64,000 bases of DNA from Adiantum capillus-veneris (taxonomy: Eukaryota > Streptophyta > Polypodiopsida > Polypodiales > Pteridaceae): assembly GCA_014529385.2 (NCBI GenBank), contig CM043945.1, positions 147,154,241-147,218,240 of the forward strand, written 5' to 3'. The position numbers and the translations under genes were made by a program. Positions 11,188 through 22,125 of this stretch are shown here, one piece after another; within the stretch, counting starts at the first letter, position 1, and every line of letters begins with the position of its first letter. The notes beneath the pieces were generated by a model. That model was not told the origin of the DNA. It searched no databases and saw only the letters and a program-made list of their open reading frames with translations.

Positions 11188-12800
11188 GCATTCTCAATGC
11201 GGACCCAATGAAGGTAAAAAGAGCAAAAAAAGGGCATGTTTTTCGACTATTTTGAAGGGTTTTTGTTTGATTGCGAAATTTTCTGAACTAACTTAAGTAC
11301 ATATGCCCTTATACAACACAAATCTACAAGCATATGGGGCCAAACGCTAAATCAGGCCCCTACATGTGTGTGTGTGCGTGTGTGTGTATGTGTGTATATG
11401 TAAAAATAGCCATTTTTTGAGCAAAATATTGATAAAACGAAGAAATCTGGCCATAAAAATTGCATGCGAGTGTATATAGTGTTTTCGGTGATGTTTTTGA
11501 GTTATTATGATTTTTGGGGATTTTTTGGGTTTAATTTGCTATTTTCTTTTTAATTTTACTAATTATCGGCAGAAAAACTTCAAAAATACAAAAAGCAGGT
11601 GAAATACGGTCGTAATGAAAAACAAAAAATATGGGGATAATCAGTGACTATATGAAAACCTATGGTACAATGGGGGTGCAATTATGTGAATGGAGCGGAA
11701 GGCGTATTTTGGCCAGATTTTGACCGAAATGTCAAATTTCTTGGAAACTGGGCAACGGAGTCCAAATCAAGAACTTTTCAAGCCTAAACCACATCTCGCA
11801 AGAAGTTGGGAGCACATGTCAAATTTCATAGAAAGTGGTTTGGGGACCCCCATTATAAGATTTTTTTCACTTCACTTAGAGCTCATTTCTACTATTTCCT
11901 TCTTGAGAGAGATCTCTTGCCACCTACAGTGAACCGGACTTCCAGTTGCTTCTACGACGCGCACGACCACCCGAAAGGATCCAGATATGAGAGGTAGGCT
12001 CACCACCTTGAGCTTTTCGCGTATGTTTGATGTTTTGTCGTGAAAACTAGTGTAGGGTTCACACGGGAAACGGGCAGTAGAGACTTACAGGTAGAGGTGG
12101 CCACCTAACGGCTAACCCAAAAGCAATAAGGTTTAATAGACAGTTTACCCTAGCATAGGAGACCACTCTTGAATGCACAAAGGCGGCAAAAAACCATTGG
12201 GAAAAAACCTAACTTCTAGAGCCCTGCAAGAGGCCACCAAGTTGTAAATCGGCGGAAAGTCGCCCAAATCCTACCAAAACTCATGGGTAGGAGCATTTTG
12301 ACATGCTCTACAAGGCTATATAGCCCACATGGCCATAAGGCAACCCAGAGCGGGACTAAGCTTCAGAAACGGCATCAGACACACAAAGCGTCAACTAGCT
12401 CTCACAGCCAAACCGGATGTTCGTTTGCCACCAAACTTCACGAGCAGCTTTCCTAGACCATCAACAACCAAGTCCTATGGTGGTAGACCACCACAAGTCA
12501 TCGACGACATGTAAACGCAATCATGGGTGCTTCCAAAGCGACAAATTTCCAAACGGGCCTACGGTGAAGCCAAAGCCAACAAAAACCATATGGCAAGGAT
12601 CCCCAAGGAATAATGAAGCTATGGAGACTAACATCAAGAAATTTCATCTCGCCGAAAAGCACTCCAAGAGTCAAAAAACAACTCAGAGGCTCTGAAAGCC
12701 AAACAGGGAGTTTCTATCTATCTTTTTTACTTTTTTATTGACATAGGGCTTAAAGAGGACTCAGGGGGGCTCAGGGCATGTACTAGTAGCATTTCTCATA
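11188..12800 (+). other. E1 non-coding spacer before the 3' frame
   Basis: No convincing gene is seen. The stretch contains a TG-rich run at about 11364-11401, an AT-rich part (11400-11680), and a short direct repeat at about 11727 and 11814 (ATGTCAAATTTC, then GAAA and TGG). The region reads like LTR or leader sequence. It could hold splice sites for a message of the 3' frame, but I cannot identify any. Confidence 0.4.
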
Positions 12801-12814
12801 AAAAATTCATCAGG

Positions 12815-13668
12815 AGACATCCTACACGTAAGATGTCTCAAGGCCATGTTTGGGCACCAAACTCAACATCTCACCTCATACATAGCTTCTGCTTAGCTTA
12901 TACATGCTAGCCATCAAGTTTCATCACATTTGGACAAGAGTTTACCTCATATGCATCAAAAAATGGAAAGTCAGAGCATAGAGGCAATGATGGGTCATTG
13001 ACCTACCACAACTAGTCCAAATCACATGAAACTTGCACAATATACTCATTAGCACATTGCCAAGCTAATTGTCGGGTCATATATGAAAATTAATGAAATA
13101 GACATCCTACGCGTAGGATGTCTAAATGACCTATTTGACCTCCAGCTAGTGTTTTTGAGTTCCAGATATCTTTATTACATCTTCACAAGCTCATATATCA
13201 AATTTCAAGTCAGACAAATCACATTTGGCCCCCAAAACCTCCAAGATGCATTTTCTGAGCCTAAAAACACTACACATGCTCCTAACAACACCAATGCTTA
13301 TCCAAATCAAAATCTAAGAGCAAGGCCATGTTCTACATGCTAAGGGCTACCCACAAAACCAAATTCAAGTCATTCTGAGAAAATAGACATCCTACACGTA
13401 GGATGTCTCCAGTGTTATATTGGGAGCCTTTTACATGGTATAAGAAGCCTGTATATCAAATGTCAACCCAATTGAATATCATTTGCCATCTATATAGGAC
13501 ATCCTACCCAATTTGTGAGCCAAAAGCCTAAATTTGCTCAAAATTGCACTTTTTGATGTCCAAACAAAATTCCAAGTACATAGCCATGTTGCACAAGTCA
13601 AGGGCCACAAGCCTGACAAGTTTCATCAAAATTAGAGCAGGTAGACATCCTACGTGTAGGATGTCTAC
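12815..13668. repeat. Palindrome block 2 (4 copies)
   Basis: The same palindrome as in the leader occurs at 12815-12838, 13100-13123, 13385-13408 and 13641-13668. The copy at 13099-13124 is a perfect 26 bp palindrome. Starts are 285, 285 and about 257 bases apart. A half-site lies at 13498-13507. Flanks are recognisably related to those of block 1: for example, CACAAATCTACTGTGG after the last copy resembles the sequence after the copy at 1531. The block ends about 130 bases before the ATG of the 3' frame. Confidence 0.85.
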
Positions 13669-13797
13669 ATACTTATTTTTCAGCCACAAATCTACTGTGG
13701 ACACATGCATGGTTTCCCTAGCCGCTTTTGAGTTCTTATTTCAATTTTCAAGTCATTTGGGTAGACAGAACTTAGTTTCTCAGCTAATCTGTAAAAA

Positions 13798-15588
13798 ATG
13801 CTAACTTTTGGACTACTGAGTGTAACAGGATCCATGGCAGCCACAAAATCACATGCAAAGAAGAAGAGGATGACTATCAAGGACTACGTAGAAGAAGTGG
13901 AGCCTTTTGTTATCCCAGAGGGAACCCTGAAGCCCACAAGCACTTGGATTCAAGATGACCTGCTAGAAACCAATGATCTGAGAATCTACCAAGGAGTATT
14001 TAAATATCCGGAGAGAAATGCAGTGGAGCTACCCATGATACCTCAAGAGCTCAATGAATTTGTCAAGAGCAAGATGGGGGACTACTTGGAGAAACTGGAT
14101 CTCCACAATTACTTTGAAGCCTTTCCAGTAGGGATTGATGTTAAAAGAGTGTGGGAATTTTTCACCACAATCAAAGAGGACGGCATAGTCAGAGTTACAG
14201 ATCTCCAAGGCAAGCCTAATACAATGATTGTCATCACAGAGAAGGTGGTGGCAGCAGCACTTGACATCTCTAACAAAGGAGACAGTGTGACAAAGAGGCG
14301 AGATGGCATTAAGGTCTACTCAAAAAAGAAGAATAACTATACATTTGAAGATATTATAAACCCGAAGGTGGCTATCATGAGCCAACTATACAATCAGTAC
14401 TTCCACATGTGTACCAAGCGACCACAGAAATACAGGATGCCACCTGGAGCTATTGCCACCACTTTCACCCGGGCGATGCAAAAGAGAAAACCAAAGGAGA
14501 TAAACTATGCCGCTTACATTCACGAAAATCTTGTGAAGATGGGGACCAAAAATCCCACCTATATTGTGCCTGGTGGGTTGATAACCAAAGTTGTCTATGG
14601 AGCATTGCATGCCAAGGGAAATTGGCCTCTACCTCCCTCACAAAATGATTGGCTCCAGCTGAAGGAAGACAAAGAAGAAGAACCTCCTAAGGCGCCCAAG
14701 GTAGCCACAAGGTTGAAGCGCCGTTTAGAGACAGTGCTAGAAGAGCCGCCCGAGCAAAAGAAGGGAAAGAAAGAAACTCTACAGGTGCCAGTCAAGGAAA
14801 CAAAGTCACAGAAAGCAGCAAGGCTAGGAAGACTAATGGGAAGTTTCAGAGCTGAGAGAGCGCTAAAAGGGGATCTGAGTGAGGTATGGAAGCCATCACT
14901 TCACGCTATGTCTAGATCATCTCGAAGGATTCAAAGGGATCGGTTTAAAGATTATATCAAGAATTTCAAGATCTTAGATGCTACAGCGGAGAATATCCCA
15001 AATATATCTTTTACGGAAGAAGAGGTTGACGAGGTGAGATGGCAGCTGCTAGAAGAGCAGGAAGACCAAGAAAGAGAGAGGAAAACAAAGGTGGATCGGG
15101 ATTTCAAGAAGAAGCAACCAACTCCACCATCAAGCCGAGAATCCAGCCCACCACCATCACCACCTCCTCTTAGTCCTCCCCAAACCCGACAAAAAGAGGA
15201 GTTGAATAAACTTGATGGGCAACAAGACTCCAAGGAAGAGAAGAACAAAGAGGAAGAGCAGAAGGCAGAAATTGAGCCAAAAGATGAGAAGTCAGATCCA
15301 AAATAAAGAAACTATAGAATATTTCTTGATCTCCTAGCTGTTGGGTACTCTCGAGAAGAGGCAGCTAATGCAGCTTTTGAGAGCAATAGACACAAGGAAT
15401 ATATGCTGAGCCCTCGATTAGTGGAGTTGAAGGAAATGGCCACAGATACAGTGGATTTACAGCCACAAACCAATGAAGTGATGCAAAAACTCACCGGGCT
15501 CAGAGCAAGGTCTATGGCCACTGAGATTGAAATTGATAATCTCAAAACAAATGAATTTCATATCAAAGCCGAAGTGGACTTGCTGTAA
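13798..15588 (+). pseudogene. E1 extra 3' frame, N-terminal part
   Basis: From the ATG at 13798 (a second ATG at 13834 opens MAATKSH) the frame runs 502 codons to a TAA at 15304-15306. It then continues open in the same frame to 15588, so one nonsense codon splits it. Residues about 40-270 look globular (HNYFEAFPVGIDVKRVWEFF, IVITEKVVAAAL, YRMPPGAIATTF). Residues about 280-500 are charged and proline-rich (PPSPPPLSPP). I see no signal peptide, membrane segment or enzyme motif. The globular part vaguely recalls the putative plant transposon protein domain found in extra frames of Athila-type elements; this is an impression, not a match. Its role is unknown. Confidence 0.7.
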
Positions 15589-16779
15589 AAGCAGGACCAA
15601 GAGAACACAGAGAAACAAACCAAGCTGCAAACCGATCTAGACGCGGCACTAAAAAGATGCCAAGATATGGAAAGACAGAGTCAAGCAGCAGAACAAAAGC
15701 TTCAAAGAGCTAAGAGGAGGAGTACAAGAAAATCAGCAAATCACTGACAGATGCGGAGAAAGAGAGGGACAATTTGACACTCCAGCTTGCTGATGAGTCC
15801 AAAGAAGTTGAAACTTTGAGGAATGCTAAGGAAACAGCTGAGCTAGAACATGAGGCAAGCCAGGATGAAGTGATAGAGCTAAAAGATCAAATGAAAGTGA
15901 AAGATAATACCATCCAGAGGCTAACGGCATCTCTGGCCAGAGTCAGAGCTGCTACCTTGACTAGCACTGCTTCAAAGAATCATATATATGAAGAACAGAT
16001 GAAGGAACTCCAAAAGGAGTTGACACTAGAGAAGAGACAGACTGATGCTAGCCAAGGGATCCCTAGTAATGCAAAACCGTCTGGAAGATGAGAACAAGGC
16101 CATGAAAGATGAGCTAGAAGCCTTGAAAAAGAAGATGGACGAGGATCAAAAGAGGATGCAAACAGAAAATGAAGACACCAAGAGGAAGCTAGAAGAGGCT
16201 GAAAAAGCCAATGCAGAATTGGACGACCTCTTAGTGAACATGGGGGATCAAGATGAACAGAAAAAGAAAGCATATCAAAAGCAGATAGATGAGTTGAAAG
16301 GCCAACAGCAGACTGAAGAGCAACACTTGAGCACAGGGCCAGCAGCAATGGAAATCATTGACATAGACAATGTGTCAGATCCAATGGACACCACTATGCA
16401 AGAGGACATCCTTGTGGGACCATCCCAAGAGCCCCAGGATCTGACACAAGAAGAAGAAGAAAATCTACAAAAGGCAATAGAAGCGGCAATAAAAGACACG
16501 GACAAAGAAGCAATGGAGTGGGAGCAGAGATTATTTAAGTCTATGACCATTCTGAAGTTAGATGCCAATGTCATTCAGCATGAATGGCTACAACCTTCTC
16601 TCCCATATCCTCTTCTCAAGTATGAAGCTACTATAATAAACAAGCTGATTAAAGAGGAGGCAATAGTGCCACTATACAAAGAAGATATCTCCAAACTAGA
16701 AGGAGTTAAGCTGATTGTGGACTCTCAGCCAAAATGGAGAAAGGCACGGCTATCTCCAAACCAGAAGGAGTTAAGCTGA
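15589..16779 (+). pseudogene. E1 extra 3' frame, coiled-coil part
   Basis: Three overlapping open pieces (15589 to about 15720, 15774-16091 and 16045-16779) continue the same protein through frameshifts near 15718 and 16060. The sequence is dominated by Glu, Lys, Gln and Leu in heptad-like spacing (KAMKDELEALKKKMDEDQ), typical of a long coiled coil of roughly 250-300 residues. After about 16340 it becomes acidic, with EEEENLQKAIEAAI. A filament- or oligomer-forming role is plausible but inferred only from composition. Confidence 0.65.
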
Positions 16780-16815
16780 TTGTGGACTCTCAGCCAAAAT
16801 GGAGAAAGGCATGGC
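16686..16815 (+). repeat. 65 bp tandem duplication inside the 3' frame
   Basis: The unit at 16686-16750 is repeated at 16751-16815 with very few changes; both contain GGAGTTAAGCTGATTGTGG. Because 65 is not a multiple of three, the second copy reads in the next frame. This accounts exactly for the frame change between the open stretch ending at 16779 and the one continuing to 17384. Confidence 0.9.
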
Positions 16816-17384
16816 TAACCAAATACCCACAGTATTTACTTCATCTGGTAGAGGCGCCTAAAAGAATCAGAGACAACCTTAGCTTTTGCCCTCTACCAAG
16901 GATGCGGGCTTGGAAAAAACAAGAGCTACTGCAGAAAAGCCACCCCACATGGCTCAACTACCCAAAGCTGCCAGGCTTGAAGGCAGGCGAGAGAATGAGT
17001 GAGCAATACATGGTGAAAACCCTAACAGGCGCCAATAAATTAATCACTAGCTCGCTTGACCTCTCTTGCATCATGCTCAGAAAAACCTGTAAAACCCTTC
17101 TGGCAGTTTTTGAAATCTTTAAACCTGGACAGGCACCAGACAACATCTTCTTCTTCCAAGACACATATAGATGTGCATATGATCTGCCTGCTCAGCCTTC
17201 CCATGAGGTGGTACATGCCCTTTATCAACGAATCATGTTTTTGACCTTGTATCATCTCCAGGCCTTTGAAGAAGCCTTCTACACTGGTTTCTTCACCATT
17301 GATACAGAAACATTCGGCCCTACATTACTGGCCAAGCATGCACGGTATGAGTCTCTTTTGAAGATGCGCGAAAGCCTCCACTGA
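16816..17384 (+). pseudogene. E1 extra 3' frame, C-terminal domain
   Basis: After the 65 bp duplication the protein continues uninterrupted to a TGA at 17382-17384, only 36 bases before the polypurine tract. The roughly 190 residues look globular, with aromatic-rich motifs such as FFFQDTYRCAYDLP and FEEAFYTGFFTIDTETFGP. There is no hydrophobic anchor, which argues against an envelope protein. I do not recognise the fold. The whole 3' frame, ignoring breaks, is about 1190 codons, unusually long for a plant gypsy accessory frame. Confidence 0.65.
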
Positions 17385-17420
17385 AGAAGCAGCTCTACTG
17401 CCATTTCAGGAATGACATGA

Positions 17421-17436
17421 ACTAGGAGGGGGGGAG
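17421..17436 (+). promoter_or_regulatory. E1 3' polypurine tract
   Basis: ACTAGGAGGGGGGGAG directly abuts the LTR start TGTTAGCGG. It would prime plus-strand DNA synthesis. Confidence 0.9.
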
Positions 17437-18375
17437 TGTTAGCGGCTGGACACACCCAACGGAGGATGATTGCCCGGCAGGATATTATTTTTCTTTGTAA
17501 TTATTCCTTACTTGAGAAAAAAAATGTCATTTCACCTTTGTAAATAGTGGGGCTTGCAGAAGCTTCCAGATTGTATCCCATTTTTGACATTTAGACTGAG
17601 TGAATGGTTAAATTGGAACATTAGAGTTTGAGATTGTAAGGTATTTATACCACTTTTGACCTTAATGCAAAAAACCTTTTGTCATTTTATAAGTTTTTGT
17701 CTGTGTGAGTTGAGCATACTCTGTGTACGAGAGAGAATGAGAGTTTTATCTTGACGCTACGCGCGCACCGGTGGTCGGAATCAAGTGCGGAGAAGTGCAG
17801 CGTGTTGCCCCCGAAGAGAGCTACGTGCCAACACCGACATTGCGTGTGTATGGACCGGCTTTGCGAGCTCGACCCACGAGCTATATCTGGTGATTTGGTG
17901 AGCATACGTTGTCTGTTTTTGCATTTCAGCATATCCACGCGTTTGCATTGAGTAGAGCTACACATTAGGCACTTTAGTTTCCGGAAACGACGACCTGCAA
18001 ATTTTGACCAGACATCCTACTTGATTTTGCATCGGGTGTTTAGGGTTGGGATTTTGGTTCATGGACCTTAGGGAGAGCGACCTATTGGTGTTAATAGGGT
18101 TTCCTTCAAGTTTCGTAGCATTTCGAGAACGTTTGATGGGTATTTGGCTCTTGAAAGCGTTTTAGGAAATCTCCTCTTATGCACTCCTGAAGGCTGTAGC
18201 TTAGAAATTGGGTGGAGACCTCTGTAGGAAGTAGTCGAGAGTCGGTAGAGTGTAGGTTGACACCATATGCTTGCTTCCACGCGCCTGCGCGACGAGCTTC
18301 GTCCTTAGCTGTGTGACAAATCTTGTTAGGTGAGTTCTCGCTGTGCTGACGTTAGTCGTGGCATATCCGCCAACA
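17437..18375 (+). repeat. E1 right LTR (939 bp)
   Basis: It begins TGTTAGCGG and ends CCGCCAACA, an imperfect terminal inverted repeat, and is preceded by the polypurine tract. A TATA-like TATTTATA at about 17642 could mark the promoter. A half palindrome (AGACATCCTAC) lies at 18010-18020. Only its last 149 bp can be compared with the left LTR. Confidence 0.9.
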
Positions 18376-18954
18376 CTCACCTTTCACAATTGAATAACAA
18401 AACCAGATTTTCAACATCAACTCCACAATTCATAGATACATGCCCTCGGAATCCATCACCATAACCCTGCAGAGAACTAGTCGTAACTTGAAGAGCACAA
18501 CTCCAATTGGGGCACTTTAAAGCTTTAAATAAATCTTGAAAAATGAATGGCAAGAAAGCTTAAGATTATCAAAATTTATTCTACATGCCATAGTGTGCAA
18601 AATTGACGTGAACAGAGAGTTGTTCGAGTATGACTACATGTAGAGAAGGCAAGATGAGGGCAAAAGTTGCATCCAAAATCATCAAGGAATCACAACAAGC
18701 TAAACCTAAAAAAATTTGAATTTTGGCTGAACTTTTCTAAGTTTTCACACAAGTTTTAGTTATATACAAGTCTCACTTCAAAAAACTCACTAGCGGGCAC
18801 TTACAGTAACCCAAAAGCTGGGGCTACGCTATTGATTTACCTTCCATGTACATGTGCTTACTAAAGCAAGCTAAAAAATTCACACAAAAAAATCCACACA
18901 CCCTTTTGACAACATGCGTTATGTTCATATGAGAAATTTACAAAAAATGGGGTG
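18376..18954. other. Non-coding flank after E1
   Basis: I see no open frame, repeat or LTR boundary here on either strand. It separates the E1 LTR from the minus-strand remnant. Confidence 0.5.
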
Positions 18955-19483
18955 TCAAAAATGCGCCCAACAATGCATAAATGGTCTCCTTAAAATGGCA
19001 TCAAAGTTGTTGCTCTTGCCAAAACCTACTATTGTGAAGACATGCTCATCCTCTATCCCACAAGAGGTCACTATAATCTATTCCAACACACCTACAGGTT
19101 TCTCAACATAACCATTTGCAAGTTGTAATTCCATCCTTGTCTTTCTAAGAGCTAGTCCTCCCCATTTCTCATATCTCTTTGGTGGCAATTGCCACTCCAG
19201 CCCCAATATCAAGTATATCAATTTCTCTAATCCCTTTATGTTCCATTAGTAAGGTGGTATTCCCTTATTCTATATAGTAATCACCCACCTTGTTTATAGT
19301 AGGTATTGGTTTCACCTTTGGTTTGTTATGTGTCATTTTAGCCATTTGATCATCTAAGGGGATGTCTAGAAGAGGAATTTCTAATCCCATCTTCTCTAAG
19401 TTTTTGCCCACCTCTCCCCATAGATGTGGTGTAATTTGTAACAACTCAGGGACTATTATTGTGCATTGTATAGGAGTTGACAT
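18955..19483 (-). pseudogene. Remnant aspartic protease
   Basis: The minus strand at 19265-19483 reads IVPELLQITPHLW and then PIPTINKVGDYYIE. It continues across a stop into DIGAGVAIATKEI at the active-site loop, then VTSCGIEDEHVFTIVGF and a degenerate RRPFM at the C-terminal end near 18955-19130. The order and wording parallel E1 5700-6200 almost motif by motif. The catalytic triplet is Asp-Ile-Gly in place of Asp-Ser/Thr-Gly. Several nonsense codons interrupt it. Confidence 0.75.
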
Positions 19484-19644
19484 TAGTTAATGTAGGCTTT
19501 TAGTGTCCATCATCCTTGGAATTAGCTTTCATTGTGAAGGCACTACCCTAACCTCCAATTTCTTTTAATGTTTTCCTTTAAAAAAATGGAAAATTTTTCA
19601 ATATTTCAAGTTTACTCTCCATAGATGCTTTTGTTCATGCATCA

Positions 19645-20632
19645 CTATATAGAGATTTTATGTCTTAGTGGGTAAAATGTGTCATCCATGTTGATCTCAG
19701 TGATAGGTGTAGACTTAAAAGTCACACTACCATCCTTCCTATTCCTTATTGTTTCAGATAAAGCTTGTGGCCATGGCTCATCCACTTCAGCAATTGGCAT
19801 CATCACTTGTGACTTTGATTCGTCTATGGTATTAGCCACTATTCTATCTCCCAATGGTGTTCCCTTTTTTATTTCATTTGATCTTTTTTTTCCCTTTGTG
19901 CTAAGTTTCCCTATCCCTTTCATAGATTAAAACTTCTTGTCTAAAGATGTTTTATTTTTTTGTCTCCATTAGAGCTTGAGTTTTCTCAACAAGACTTTTG
20001 CACATTGCAAGTCTTTGTTTCTCAACTTCTAGGTGTGGATATGTCAATCATCTCTATTTTATTGTTTGATTGGTTTTCAATCTAGCCTCATAAGATTGTA
20101 ATATAGCCTCTAAGGGTTATGACCTTGTCCACCAGGGCTAACCTCCCAACAGTGTCTCGGATGACACTGCTCCTCTCGTTTGCTCCTTGTTTTCCTTTCC
20201 TGTTTTAGCTTCTCTATGGTTTGTTACAGCTTAGTTTCTAAGGTAAATTTCTCTATTAGCCTTTTTCTTTTATTTTTTCTCATTTAGCTTTCCACAAATT
20301 TTTTGAGCCCTTACCAATATGCTCTCAATTTTTGTATGGACATGTAGTTTGTGTTTGTCCTCGATAGGTTTGTTTTTTACAACTTCTTTGCTTGAGCTCT
20401 TGTCACCACATTTATTAGAATTATAGGCTCCTCTTTAGATCCACTCAAGCACAAAAAAATCCCAATAATATTCATGTTTCTTTTCCTTTGTTGTCTTTAT
20501 TTTTTGGACACTCTTGAAGAACATGATTAATTACAGATTCATCGCACAGTATCCAAAAATCTTTATACGTTCACCCTTGTGTGGACAACTCCTTTGTCAA
20601 TGACCACCTCCACATTCATAGCACTTATCAGC
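19645..20632 (-). pseudogene. gag: Remnant linker and nucleocapsid knuckle
   Basis: The piece at 19645-19923 is a charged linker with no known domain. At about 20578-20630 the minus strand reads KCYECGGGH, a stop, then QRSCPH. This is a CX2CX4HX4C zinc knuckle in which a tryptophan codon has become TGA. It corresponds to the damaged knuckle of E1 near 4480. Confidence 0.65.
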
Positions 20633-21199
20633 CTGTTGGGATGCTTTTAGAGCCCACATTAGATTTCCTAACCTAGAGGATAACTTGTAGGTTTATAGTT
20701 GTGGTTCGTTGTGAACATGAGCGTATTCTTGTCCCATCATAAAATGATTTTTTGTTGGCTGCATAACATATGATGTCTATGCACCATCATCTGTACCAAT
20801 CCAAGAAGAATGACCTTCATCAAAATATGTGTTACTCTTGAGTTTCCTCTCATAGAGTTTGATTGGCTCTTCATAGTATCAAGTTGGTGGTATCATTCTC
20901 TGACTTGCAAGTGTTTCCACATACTGTGTATATCTAATGATTGCTTGGTTCTCTTGAAGTAAAGGATGTTGTGGCCCAACATTGGTTGAGGCTTGTCTCC
21001 CCCTTGGGCTGTGTTGTTTGGGCCTATTTGGTATCTTAGTGGTGGTGGCAATGGTTGCACCCCTGAAGGTCCATATGGATTTTCCTCACGTAATCCTTGT
21101 TATAAAAACATTCACTCATTTCATGTTTGGTCCAATTTTTCTCAATAGAGCACCACTTCAAGATACATTGTGCATTGACTAATGTTGGTCTCAAGTGAG

Positions 21200-21860
21200 T
21201 TTACACCATGGGGTGGTATAGTCCTTTCTACAAGTGTCACATATCCTCATTGTTTGTCGTCATAAATTTGGGTTGTGTATATAGCTTTGGCTCATTCTCC
21301 TAGCCACTTCTTCATCCAATTGATCAATGTTCAGCATGGTAGCATTTTGAACATTTCACTTGGTTGTGAATTCACTCATAGTGGAAGAGGCATTGCTGGT
21401 CACATTCTCTGCATCTTCAATCACCTCTCTGTAGGCCTTATAATTCTGATTTGGATATAAAGCTTCTCTAGTGCCTTGCTCAAATGTCATGTATGCTTTC
21501 AAATGCAAGTCCTTCTTGAGAGTCTCATTCCCAAGCCCTCTATAAAGAGATATGATAGTGTCTCACCTTGTGGTAACTCTCTCAAAAGACACCTTTCTAT
21601 ATATTGTTTGAAGCAAAGCAAAGGTTCCCTTACTTTCTCAATCTCTCTTTGCTTGAAGGCATAGATTTTGGACACGATAATATGCTTGATTTCCCATTTT
21701 TAGAATTTTTTGGCAAACTCATGCAAAATTTTCTCTATGTTTGGAAAATTTTATCTATTCAAGGGTTGGAAACACGTCAATATTGTTCCTTCCAATGTCA
21801 ATCCAAATCCTTCATATTGAGTGTGTAAATATGCAATCTTTCATCTCTCAAAACTTGTTT
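21200..21860 (-). pseudogene. gag: Remnant gag capsid region
   Basis: The minus strand shows FGLTLEGT, then KIYAFKQREIEKVREPLLCF, then RCLLRELPQGETLSY and EGLGNETLKKDLHLKAY. These line up in order with E1 3380-3720 (FGLTLEED, FKQKEGESVRKA, HVEELPTHS and QGLRNTDLQKDLHMK). Stops and frameshifts are scattered through it. Confidence 0.75.
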
Positions 21861-21937
21861 GAAGAGTGAGACATGAGCATATGGATCTCCTGACCCATTG
21901 TACTTTTTGGCAACACATTTAACTAGTACCTGAGATA

Positions 21938-22125
21938 GTCATATTCATCATAAAGTTTTACACCATTCTCATTACTTTTGGCTCTCTTTCTAGGGCATCT
22001 CTTACCTCGTAACCCCCACTAGGAGCTCTAGTCGTATTCATCATGAAGTTTTACAACCATTCTCACTACTCTTGGCTCTTTTTGTAGGGCATCTCTTTAC
22101 CTCGTAACCCCCACTAGGAGCTCTA
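21938..22125. repeat. 93 bp tandem duplication in remnant gag
   Basis: A unit beginning GTCATATTCATCAT and ending CCACTAGGAGCTCTA is repeated once, at 21938-22030 and 22031-22125. The copies differ by a few substitutions and 1 bp indels, so the duplication is not recent. Confidence 0.85.

Larger units (their letters stand above)
1..18375 (+). mobile_element. E1: giant Athila-like Ty3/gypsy LTR retrotransposon, left-truncated by window
   Basis: The last 144 bp of an LTR at the left edge match the last 149 bp of an LTR ending at 18375. Between them lie, in order, a primer binding site, a long leader, gag, protease, RT, RNase H, integrase, a 2.6 kb non-coding spacer with an internal polypurine copy, a long extra frame and the 3' polypurine tract. 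The order protease-RT-RNase H-integrase is that of Ty3/gypsy. The tRNA-Asp-like primer site, single RNase H and extra 3' frame point to the Athila lineage (inference). The two LTR ends differ at about one base in ten, so the insertion is old, and every frame carries stops or frameshifts. With a complete left LTR it would be about 19.2 kb. Confidence 0.9.

Noticed and set aside
14952-15248. Minus-strand serine-rich frame
   Set aside because: Antisense of the proline- and glutamate-rich part of the 3' frame.
13798-17384. Envelope gene in E1
   Set aside because: No signal peptide, hydrophobic fusion segment or membrane anchor is visible; composition is charged and coiled-coil.
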